Shown one piece after another: positions 1-5,929 of a DNA stretch of 6,859 nucleotides (its first letter is position 1; each line of letters opens with the position of its first letter). This DNA is from Candidatus Omnitrophota bacterium. Lineage in GTDB: Bacteria > Omnitrophota > Gorgyraeia > Gygaellales > Profunditerraquicolaceae. Under the pieces are notes generated by a model. That model had not been told where the DNA came from, ran no database searches, and saw only the letters and a list, made by a program, of their open reading frames with translations. Both the position numbers and the translations under genes were made by a program. The stretch covers positions 1-6,859 of the forward strand of contig JAHISH010000114.1 in NCBI GenBank assembly GCA_018818365.1, written 5' to 3'.

Positions 1-1125
1 AACCTGCACCTGATTGATGCCGTCCAGTTTATATTCTACCGGATCCTCAACGGTCACGATATTCTTCTCCGGACCTTTTATCTCATGGAGCACCGCATAG
101 AGTGTAGTAGATTTCCCGCTTCCCGTAGGGCCGGTAACAAAAATAAGGCCGTACGGGGAGCTAATGGCTTTACGTAGGTGTACCAACTGCTGCGGGATAA
201 ACCCCATCTTCTCCAATTCCAAAGAGATGCCGGCGCGGCTTAAGATCCTCAAACAGGCCTTCTCCCCATAAATAGTAGGAAGGATAGAGACACGGATATC
301 AGTCGGTTTCTTATCGATAATCACCAGGATCGCACCGTCTTGCGGTAAGCGCTTCTCCGCAATGTCAAGCTTGGCGAGGATTTTGATACGCGAGATAATC
401 GGCATATGCAGATGTTTTGCGGGGGGGGGAACCTGGCAAAGTTTTCCATCTATACGGTAGCGCAAGGAAATGTAATCTTTAAAAGGCTCAATGTGGATAT
501 CCGAAGCGCGCTCGTCAATTGCCTGGCGGATAATCAAATCCACCAGTTTCACCACCGGAGCTTCTTCGGCTCGGGCAACCAGCTTATCCAGACTTAACTC
601 CTGGTCAAGGCTAGAATCTGCCTCCTCAGTTGATTCCTGTTTGAGTTCATAACTCTCCTCCACCGCCGATTTCAACATCTCCGTCTTACTGTAGAATCCG
701 CCGATGGTCTTCTGAATATCCGTCCGGGTGGCAATCACCACATTTATTTCGCAGCCGGTCATGCGCTTGAGATTATCCACCACAAGCAGGTCCAAGGGGT
801 CTGCTAACGCGACAGTAAGAGATCGAAGCGTCCTGGATAAAGGCAAGACGGAATTCTTGAGGGCAAACGCCTGCGGGACGAGCTGATCCAACTCTTGGTC
901 GGCAGCGGGTTTGAGCATCCCGGTGCCGATTGAGAAAAAGGGGATCTTGAGCTGTTTGCCCAAGGCAGCCACCATCTGCTCCTCGGTAACCGTGCCTAAT
1001 TTTACCAAGACTTCTCCCAAACGGCCGCCATCCTTCTTTTGGGCGCCTATAGCCTTCTCAAGCTGATCCTGCGTAATCAGCCCTTCTTCAATTAAAATCT
1101 CCCCTAATTTACGGTATTTCGTCAT
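1..1125 (-). CDS. pilB: PilB/GspE-type pilus assembly ATPase (partial, 3' end beyond window)
   Basis: This is a cytoplasmic hexameric ATPase that would drive pilin polymerisation at the inner membrane. 375 codons are visible without a stop; the family is usually about 560 residues, so roughly the last third lies outside the window. Residues 6-29 and 35-58 form two 24-residue LGxxL...G...Q motifs separated by five residues, the pattern of the cyclic-di-GMP-binding MshEN domain. The second N-terminal subdomain reaches about residue 190. The ATPase core shows ASDIHIEP (207-214), YRIDG followed by VPPP (232-235), the arginine-containing DIRVSILPT (276-284), Walker A GPTGSGKST (332-340) and the Asp box EDPVEY (360-365). 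Walker B and the His box are not visible. The ATG is supported by the MshEN motif starting at residue 6, but no clear Shine-Dalgarno precedes it. It lies 102 nt after the secretin stop, across a hairpin. The neighbours favour PilB over GspE, although sequence alone does not separate them. Confidence 0.95.
   Translation of the reverse strand, partial: MTKYRKLGEILIEEGLITQDQLEKAIGAQKKDGGRLGEVLVKLGTVTEEQMVAALGKQLKIPFFSIGTGMLKPAADQELDQLVPQAFALKNSVLPLSRTLRSLTVALADPLDLLVVDNLKRMTGCEINVVIATRTDIQKTIGGFYSKTEMLKSAVEESYELKQESTEEADSSLDQELSLDKLVARAEEAPVVKLVDLIIRQAIDERASDIHIEPFKDYISLRYRIDGKLCQVPPPAKHLHMPIISRIKILAKLDIAEKRLPQDGAILVIIDKKPTDIRVSILPTIYGEKACLRILSRAGISLELEKMGFIPQQLVHLRKAISSPYGLIFVTGPTGSGKSTTLYAVLHEIKGPEKNIVTVEDPVEYKLDGINQVQV
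421..429. repeat. Nine-base mononucleotide tract inside the ATPase gene
   Basis: Nine consecutive G on the plus strand encode three CCC proline codons (residues 233-235) in the conserved VPPP segment of the ATPase. The reading frame is intact on both sides: the upstream ASDIHIEP and downstream Walker A motifs share a frame. A one-base slip here would end the protein before the Walker A motif. Confidence 0.9.
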
Positions 1126-1148
1126 CTGACTATTATTCTTAAAGTAAT

Positions 1149-1208
1149 AAAACCCCGCACTATCACATCCTGTGTGCTGGAGACAGTTGTATGAAACGTG
1201 CGGGGCTT
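1149..1208 (-). terminator. Hairpin with U-rich tail between secretin and ATPase genes (terminator or attenuator)
   Basis: On the minus strand, AAGCCCCGCAC (1208-1198) can pair with GTGCGGGGTTT (1160-1150). This gives an 11-bp stem with one G-U pair, followed by TTATTACTTT. The 37-nt loop contains its own small stem, CACA-CAGGA-TGTG. It lies just after the secretin stop and about 25 nt before the ATPase ATG, so it could reduce ATPase expression relative to the upstream genes. The large loop is unusual for a simple intrinsic terminator, so attenuation, RNA processing or a repeat element are alternatives. Confidence 0.5.
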
Positions 1209-1227
1209 ATCTTTACAGAATAAAAAA

Positions 1228-2784
1228 TTACCTAGGCTTTCTATCAAACTTATCTAGACTTGAACGGATTGCTAACTCGCGACTGACCAACGACGCAGTA
1301 TTCTGTTCCCGTTCTGGTAAGACCATCTTCTTTGACTTAGCCGTAACTAATCGTACCGCTTTATCTTTCATAATGCGCGGGGTTATAAAGATAAGCAACC
1401 CCCTTTCATTTCCTTGAGACTTATTCTTATGCCTGAAGAATGAACCGACTAAAGGCATATCTCCCAGAAAAGGAACCTTGGTGATGGTTTCGGAAGACCT
1501 ATTGCGTATCAGGCCTCCGATAATGATCGTCTCTCCGTCATTAACCCGTACGGTAGATTGAGTACCCCGTTCCTCAGGATCCCGGTAACTTGCGCTAAGG
1601 TTGCTAGTAGCTGCCTCGGTAACTTTGGGATGGACAAACAAAGTAATCACTCCCGTCTCTGCCACTACCTGCGGCGTTACCTTTAAGGAAACACCTGTTT
1701 CCGTGCGCTCAGGGTTCTGCGATTGGGCATTACCTTGCTCGTCATAGATGGTGACTGTACCGATGGCTTCGTTGGTAGAGATCTTAAGTTCCGCAGTCTC
1801 GTTGCTTAAAGTCAACAGGCGCGGCCGGGCAAGGTACCTGGTATCTGAAATGCTTTTAATGAAATCAAGCAGCACCCGGTAATTACCAAGGCCTAATGAG
1901 TTTGCCGAAATACTTCCAGGAGTATTCTCACCGAACGGATTCTCATCGGTACTAACCCACTTGCCTATTTTCCATGGGAACGCAGTATAGCGCGACCCGC
2001 CGGTCATGGTAAGCTGCACCACAGAAGGATAATCTGTAATATCGCCAAACTTTACTCCCATTCTTTCTAAGGTATTCTTATTGACATCGAGCATCTCCAC
2101 TTCCAGCATCACCTGGGGTACCGCCACATCCAGCGCTTCAATAGTTTCGGCAATCGCCTTCATACGGCTGGGGAGATCAACCACGATGAGGCTATTGGTA
2201 CGGCTATCCTCCAAGACCGAACCATGAGAAGAAATTAGTTTTTTGATCACGGCGGTAATGCCCTCGCCTCCTTCTGTGTCGTCACCTGAAGATTCTTCGT
2301 CAGAAGAACTACTGCTGCTGGAAGAACTTTCCGATGAGGAACTTTCACTTTCGCCTCCCTTTGAATCCTGCGCCTTCTTGAGCTTAGAAGTAGAAACCGA
2401 GGCATACTTCAAAGAGAAAACCCTAGTGACGGTCTCGACATCCGGAGTTCCCAGATCTTTTACCACGAAGATATTCGAATCTTGATCGAGGTCATAGGAG
2501 AGGCCATTCGCCCAGAAGATCTTCTCCATCGCTTTGCCTAAAGGCACTTTATCCATGTAGAGCGTAAGCGTTCTTTGCTGCACCGCATCTGAAGCGATGA
2601 AATTAAGCCCTGACTGGATAGAAAAGATCTTCAAGAGATCGCGAAGGCTGACATTCTGAAAATCAAGCGAGATGGCAGGCTCCACTTCCAGAAAAGCGAG
2701 TTCCGCCTGCGCGCTCAAGCGCGGAACCGAATAGTAAAAAAAGAAAATGAATAAAAACGTTCCGATAAGTATGGCCCTTCTCAT
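1228..2784 (-). CDS. pilQ: PilQ/GspD-type outer-membrane secretin
   Basis: This is a secretin subunit that would form the ring-shaped outer-membrane channel through which the pilus exits. At 518 residues it is short for the family. A hydrophobic N-terminus (about 4-25, ending LSAQA) looks like a signal peptide. An STN/N0-like domain spans about 36-110 and one N1-type domain about 118-222, and the secretin homology domain covers about 223-475. Family motifs include VPQVMLEVEMLDV (222-234), VPFLGDMPLVGSFFRH (437-452) and ERGLLIFITPRIM (460-472). I see no AMIN (peptidoglycan-binding) domain. An acidic, serine-rich low-complexity insert (about 139-176) interrupts the N1 domain. The start has an excellent ribosome binding site (AAGGAGGC about 6 nt upstream), and its ATG overlaps the upstream stop as ATGA. 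A GspD identity cannot be excluded, but the PilM-PilN and PilO neighbours favour PilQ. Confidence 0.93.
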   Translation of the reverse strand: MRRAILIGTFLFIFFFYYSVPRLSAQAELAFLEVEPAISLDFQNVSLRDLLKIFSIQSGLNFIASDAVQQRTLTLYMDKVPLGKAMEKIFWANGLSYDLDQDSNIFVVKDLGTPDVETVTRVFSLKYASVSTSKLKKAQDSKGGESESSSSESSSSSSSSSDEESSGDDTEGGEGITAVIKKLISSHGSVLEDSRTNSLIVVDLPSRMKAIAETIEALDVAVPQVMLEVEMLDVNKNTLERMGVKFGDITDYPSVVQLTMTGGSRYTAFPWKIGKWVSTDENPFGENTPGSISANSLGLGNYRVLLDFIKSISDTRYLARPRLLTLSNETAELKISTNEAIGTVTIYDEQGNAQSQNPERTETGVSLKVTPQVVAETGVITLFVHPKVTEAATSNLSASYRDPEERGTQSTVRVNDGETIIIGGLIRNRSSETITKVPFLGDMPLVGSFFRHKNKSQGNERGLLIFITPRIMKDKAVRLVTAKSKKMVLPEREQNTASLVSRELAIRSSLDKFDRKPR

Positions 2785-3281
2785 TTTTCTGCCTCCTTGT
2801 TCTTTATTTGTTTTCGTATCATTCCGGTTGGAGAAAATACCTCGTAGAGCCTTCTTTTGAAAAATACTTCAATACTCTCTTCCGTAATTTCCTTGATCTT
2901 CGCGCCCGCGATCATATCGCCTTCTTTGACTATCTGATTGTTCACCACTGCCATAGGGGTAAGACCATCTCCCCACAATATGCCTTCCACGATTAACGTG
3001 GGCAATGCCGACGGTTCCGCGGACTCTTCCTCCGAAACCTGCCCCAGATCCTGCATGTCTGCCTGCGCCGCCTCTTCCAGAAGAGTTGTCTCAAAGACAG
3101 AGAGAAACGGGTCGCGCGATTCCTGCGCGGTAAAAGGGAGTACCTTGATCAACCCTTCTAGCATCTTATATTTCTGCGCAGCCGCATCATCCTCTGCATA
3201 TAGTGTCCCCACAAAAAGTCCGCAGAAAAAAATCAAGGTGACGGTTATCGCTTTAAAATGAGTGATCATTCTTTTTTTCAT
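2781..3281 (-). CDS. pilP: PilP/GspB-like periplasmic linker protein
   Basis: This protein probably connects the inner-membrane PilM-PilN/PilO complex to the secretin in the periplasm. Residues 1-29 form a signal peptide or N-terminal membrane anchor (basic MKKR, a hydrophobic run, then LYA before EDD). Cys20 is not in a convincing lipobox, unlike classical lipoprotein PilP. RDPF (56-59) is a motif common in PilP/GspB-type proteins. An acidic linker (about 69-92) leads to a compact beta-rich domain (about 95-150), LIVEGILWGDG...AVVNNQIVKEGD, resembling the HR domain of GspC/PilP and the C-terminal domain of GspB. It begins five nucleotides after the pilO stop with no obvious Shine-Dalgarno, which suggests translational coupling; Met5 is an alternative start. 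The stop overlaps the secretin start. Assignment rests on domain style and gene order. Confidence 0.78.
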   Translation of the reverse strand: MKKRMITHFKAITVTLIFFCGLFVGTLYAEDDAAAQKYKMLEGLIKVLPFTAQESRDPFLSVFETTLLEEAAQADMQDLGQVSEEESAEPSALPTLIVEGILWGDGLTPMAVVNNQIVKEGDMIAGAKIKEITEESIEVFFKRRLYEVFSPTGMIRKQIKNKEAEK

Positions 3282-3286
3282 TGCCG

Positions 3287-3844
3287 TTATTCGAGAATAG
3301 CTACTTTATTCACCTGAATTGCTATCTTAATTGCTTTACGCAAAGATTCGCCCTCTTGCTCTTGCAGCATTGTGTCCGATGACTCTTTCTCGAAAGAGAC
3401 ACTCTCAACGGTATAGATATTCTTGTCGCTTTCTAAATTACTGATGAAATTCCCTATACCCTGATAGTCTAAAGCGGTCATATGAAGCACAAAAGGAATC
3501 TTTACGCAATCGCCGGACTTGCGCTCCTCTTCGGGTTTAATGGAGTTAATACGCACGCCGCACTTCATGGCCATCGCGGAAAGGCTGTTGATTAAATCAC
3601 TGGTTTCCGGCTTTGCCAGGAACTTACTGAATTCCCCTAACTGCCTATCGTACTGCTCCAATTCTTCACAGACCTCGTTTTTCCTTACCTCATCTACCTT
3701 CTGACGGTTAAGGGAGTCAATCTCACTGTTCTGCTGCTGCAATAAATTCCACCCCACGACCAGAGCCAGCAAAAGTATCGCCGCATTGGGGATCTTATTC
3801 TTATGTTTTATAAACAGTTCCGTGACATCTATGGGATTGCTCAT
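3287..3844 (-). CDS. pilO: PilO-type inner-membrane alignment protein
   Basis: This is a bitopic inner-membrane protein of the type IV pilus alignment subcomplex, equivalent to GspM, which pairs with PilN in the periplasm. The 185 residues are close to the usual family size. A short cytoplasmic N-terminus is followed by one membrane segment (about 19-36), a predicted coiled coil rich in Glu, Gln and Arg (about 37-75) and a ferredoxin-like C-terminal domain (about 80-183). The segment IPFVLHMTALDYQGIGNFISNL (117-138) is the typical PilO core strand-helix. The ATG overlaps the PilM-PilN stop as ATGA, and AGGA lies about 4 nt upstream of it. Sequence similarity in this family is always low, so synteny and topology carry much of the call. 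Confidence 0.85.
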   Translation of the reverse strand: MSNPIDVTELFIKHKNKIPNAAILLLALVVGWNLLQQQNSEIDSLNRQKVDEVRKNEVCEELEQYDRQLGEFSKFLAKPETSDLINSLSAMAMKCGVRINSIKPEEERKSGDCVKIPFVLHMTALDYQGIGNFISNLESDKNIYTVESVSFEKESSDTMLQEQEGESLRKAIKIAIQVNKVAILE

Positions 3845-5475
3845 TGCATCCTGCCTTTTTTACGGGAACTCTTACAAGAAAGAGTAAAGACGGTTGTGCC
3901 CATCTTGGATTCATTTCTGCCGGATGAACGATCAATGGAACCGATATTTATCTCCTTGAACATCGCGCTAAAAAGGGCGGCTTCCTTAAGCCGCGTGACA
4001 AACTCATTAACGGCAGCCATCTCGAGGTTACCGTCTTTTAGATACGCCGCACCCTTAAGGATAAGCTCTAAATTATCCTCTCTATTCCTTGTCGTATCTT
4101 CCTCTGCAGGCTGAGAGCTCCCGGCAGATTCCCTCTGGAACGAAAAATTAGTAAGCCAGACGCCTTCTGGCAGTACACGCGGAATAATATTAAGGACCTC
4201 GGTAAGGCGCGACTCGTTTACTATTACCTTTTCCAAAGCCTTCAATTTACGCTTGTATTCTTCGACAGAAGCGGTCAACTCTTCATACGTTGAATCAGGA
4301 TTGACACCCTTGACCTCTAAACGGGAACTCTTCAGTGACGTAACCTCCTGCTCAATCGGCTGCAACCGCACAAAGCGTAATCCGTAGATACCGGCACAAA
4401 GGACCACTGCCGGCAGAAGTACGCGTGGATCAAGCTTAAAACCTTTAAAGAGGGTAGCGACATCTATCTGCGTTGTTTTTCCCTTAACCGTGGACTTTAA
4501 CCTTTCCCGTTCATGGGCAATCATCAGGTCAACTTTCACCCCGGTCTTCACTGCCTTATTAAGAGAGATGCTGTAACTCTTCAGCAGACCGGAAGAGAAA
4601 ACGATATTTTTGCCGAGCAGTTTTGACATATCCACGCCCTGGGCAAGAATACCAATCTCTTTCATGAATGTCTCTAACTCCTGTTGTAGTTCAGGAGTAC
4701 AGCACAGAAATACCTTTTGCACTGCTTTAGTAGGAAACATCCTATTATAATAATCTAAAGAAATGCGGATCTCTGTTTTGAGTTTTTCGGTCAAAAGCCC
4801 GGAATCAGCTTCGTCATCTTCCTCAAAACTGGCAGGGGCTTTACTAAGCGTAATATCGCGGCTAAAGAGGGGGTAACCGTTCTCTGAGACGACAAAGTTG
4901 ATCTCATCACCCCCGCTTTTGTCCGCAATCAGCATACCGAAGACCCCTTTTTGAGGGGTTCCGATCATCTTCATGCTCCTTAAGGCACTAAACCCACAAT
5001 ACTCAATACTCTTAACTTCAACTTTTAGTTGCTCAAAAATAGAAAGATAGCGCAATAGCACATTTCTTTTCATCCCCATAAAGAGCACTTGGTTACTACG
5101 GCCAGAAGGATCTTTTGCTACCTGAAAGTCGCAGACCAAGTCTTCGATCTTAAAAGGGATATATTTCTTAACCTCGTAGAATACCGCATTGGATATTTCA
5201 GCCGCAGGGACAAGTGGTATTTCAAAAGTACGAATAAGCAAGTCGCTTCCGGAAAGGCATATTACCGCTTCTTTGGCTTCAAGCTTATGCTTACGCAGTT
5301 CCCCTTGGATAAGAGCCACCAATTCAATAAGCTTCTGTTCAACAGTGACTTTATCTTCTAATGACGGCTCTTGACTAGCTGATTGGGGGATATGAAGGTT
5401 GGATACCAAATTCTTGCCGTTGACTGCGGTGATATCAATAGAATTCGGGCCGAAATAAAATCCTATTTCATTCAT
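3841..5475 (-). CDS. Fused PilM-PilN pilus assembly protein
   Basis: A single 544-residue protein combines the actin-like cytoplasmic PilM with the membrane-anchored PilN, which are normally separate. The PilM part (about 1-315) has the hallmark EVKKYIPFKIED (101-112), preceded by a beta-rich actin-like region. A basic linker (about 320-350) leads to one membrane segment (about 353-369), a coiled coil (about 372-417) and a PilN-type periplasmic domain (about 420-535) with LTEVLNIIPRVLPEGVWL and a VNEFVTRLKE helix. The layout matches GspL of type II secretion. Two nucleotide-binding motifs look weakened: the first loop reads GFYFGPNSID rather than GxDxGxxxxK, and the second reads ADKSGG. The reading frame is continuous across the joint, so this is a true fusion in this sequence. 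GGAG lies 7 nt before the ATG, which overlaps the stop of the helix-turn-helix gene. Confidence 0.9.
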   Translation of the reverse strand: MNEIGFYFGPNSIDITAVNGKNLVSNLHIPQSASQEPSLEDKVTVEQKLIELVALIQGELRKHKLEAKEAVICLSGSDLLIRTFEIPLVPAAEISNAVFYEVKKYIPFKIEDLVCDFQVAKDPSGRSNQVLFMGMKRNVLLRYLSIFEQLKVEVKSIEYCGFSALRSMKMIGTPQKGVFGMLIADKSGGDEINFVVSENGYPLFSRDITLSKAPASFEEDDEADSGLLTEKLKTEIRISLDYYNRMFPTKAVQKVFLCCTPELQQELETFMKEIGILAQGVDMSKLLGKNIVFSSGLLKSYSISLNKAVKTGVKVDLMIAHERERLKSTVKGKTTQIDVATLFKGFKLDPRVLLPAVVLCAGIYGLRFVRLQPIEQEVTSLKSSRLEVKGVNPDSTYEELTASVEEYKRKLKALEKVIVNESRLTEVLNIIPRVLPEGVWLTNFSFQRESAGSSQPAEEDTTRNREDNLELILKGAAYLKDGNLEMAAVNEFVTRLKEAALFSAMFKEINIGSIDRSSGRNESKMGTTVFTLSCKSSRKKGRMQ

Positions 5476-5687
5476 TGCTTAACTCCGGATTTGGTATCAT
5501 GAGAAAAACGCCTTTTGCTCTTAAGCCAGGTATCAACCTCTTTACGGTCAAAACGCCAGACTCCGCCAACTTTGATACCGGAAATTTTTCCCATATGCAG
5601 CCAATTATAGATCGTTTGCTTACGCAATTTCAAATAATCAGCCAACTCATCTATATCTATCAGTTTTGCCATGTTTCTCATACTCAT
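5472..5687 (-). CDS. Small excisionase/MerR-type helix-turn-helix DNA-binding protein
   Basis: A 71-residue protein matching the HTH_17 (excisionase family) pattern: a helix-turn-helix at about 13-32 (ELADYLKLRKQTIYNWLHMG), a wing KVGGVWRF (39-46) and a final helix KEVDTWLKSK (49-58). It should bind DNA and could regulate this operon. Despite the family label, nothing nearby suggests a phage or integrase. Small stand-alone proteins of this fold, such as BldC, act as transcription factors. It is the first gene of the pilus operon and its stop overlaps the pilMN start as ATGA. The start is ambiguous: AAAGG lies only 3 nt from the first ATG but 9 nt from Met3 (start at 5681), which I find more likely; Met6 (5672) is also possible. 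All three keep the DNA-binding domain. Confidence 0.88.
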   Translation of the reverse strand: MSMRNMAKLIDIDELADYLKLRKQTIYNWLHMGKISGIKVGGVWRFDRKEVDTWLKSKRRFSHDTKSGVKQ

Positions 5688-5721
5688 CTACCTTTGTTAC
5701 CCTTTTCTAACATCGCTGTCA

Positions 5722-5750
5722 ATTAAAACATAACATCATTACTCTGTCAA
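5722..5750 (-). promoter_or_regulatory. Sigma-70-type promoter of the HTH-pilMN-pilO-pilP-pilQ operon
   Basis: On the minus strand, TTGACA (5750-5745) and TTTAAT (5727-5722) are separated by exactly 17 bp, a perfect -35 and a 5/6 match to the -10 consensus. Transcription would start near 5715, leaving a leader of about 30 nt before the helix-turn-helix gene. The position and quality fit the main operon promoter. Confidence 0.75.
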
Positions 5751-5777
5751 GTGTTTTTTAGGTTATTTTTACTCCCG

Positions 5778-5872
5778 CTTACTTATACATGTTTTAGCCG
5801 ACGGAAACGAGAACAATCTAGCTAATGCAAATCTATAAGATTCTTACTTTCTCTACCGTAAACTTACTTATA
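5778..5872. repeat. Pair of 10-bp direct repeats upstream of the pilus operon promoter
   Basis: CTTACTTATA (plus strand) occurs at 5778-5787 and again at 5863-5872, with starts 85 bp apart (close to eight helical turns). Both copies lie upstream of the predicted -35 box, so they could be activator or autoregulator sites. Chance in AT-rich DNA is also possible. The rest of the gene-free stretch 5688-5929 shows no clear RNA gene, riboswitch core or intrinsic terminator. Confidence 0.4.
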
Positions 5873-5929
5873 TGCTTGTTTTGTCTGATGGATTAAATAA
5901 GAGATTTGAGGCTTCTTTAGCAGGAAGAG

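Noticed and set aside
421..429. Possible frameshift in the ATPase gene at the homopolymer
   Set aside because: Careful codon counting shows nine bases (three proline codons) with the same frame on both sides, and conserved motifs continue in frame to the window edge.
2243..2485. Plus-strand open frame rich in Glu, Leu and Ser
   Set aside because: It is the antisense of the poly-serine insert in the secretin; composition comes from the low-complexity DNA.
4943..4959. ACCCC/GGGGT hairpin in the pilMN gene
   Set aside because: Five-base stem within a well-conserved coding segment and no U-tract; probably coincidental codon use.
5472..5687. Excisionase-like gene as a sign of a prophage or integrative element
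   Set aside because: The family label is broad; no integrase, attachment site or mobile gene is seen, and the gene is coupled to pilMN.
5700..5726. Second TTGACA downstream of the main promoter
   Set aside because: At 17 bp spacing the matching -10 would be TAACAA, a poor match, and the start point would fall at or inside the helix-turn-helix gene.
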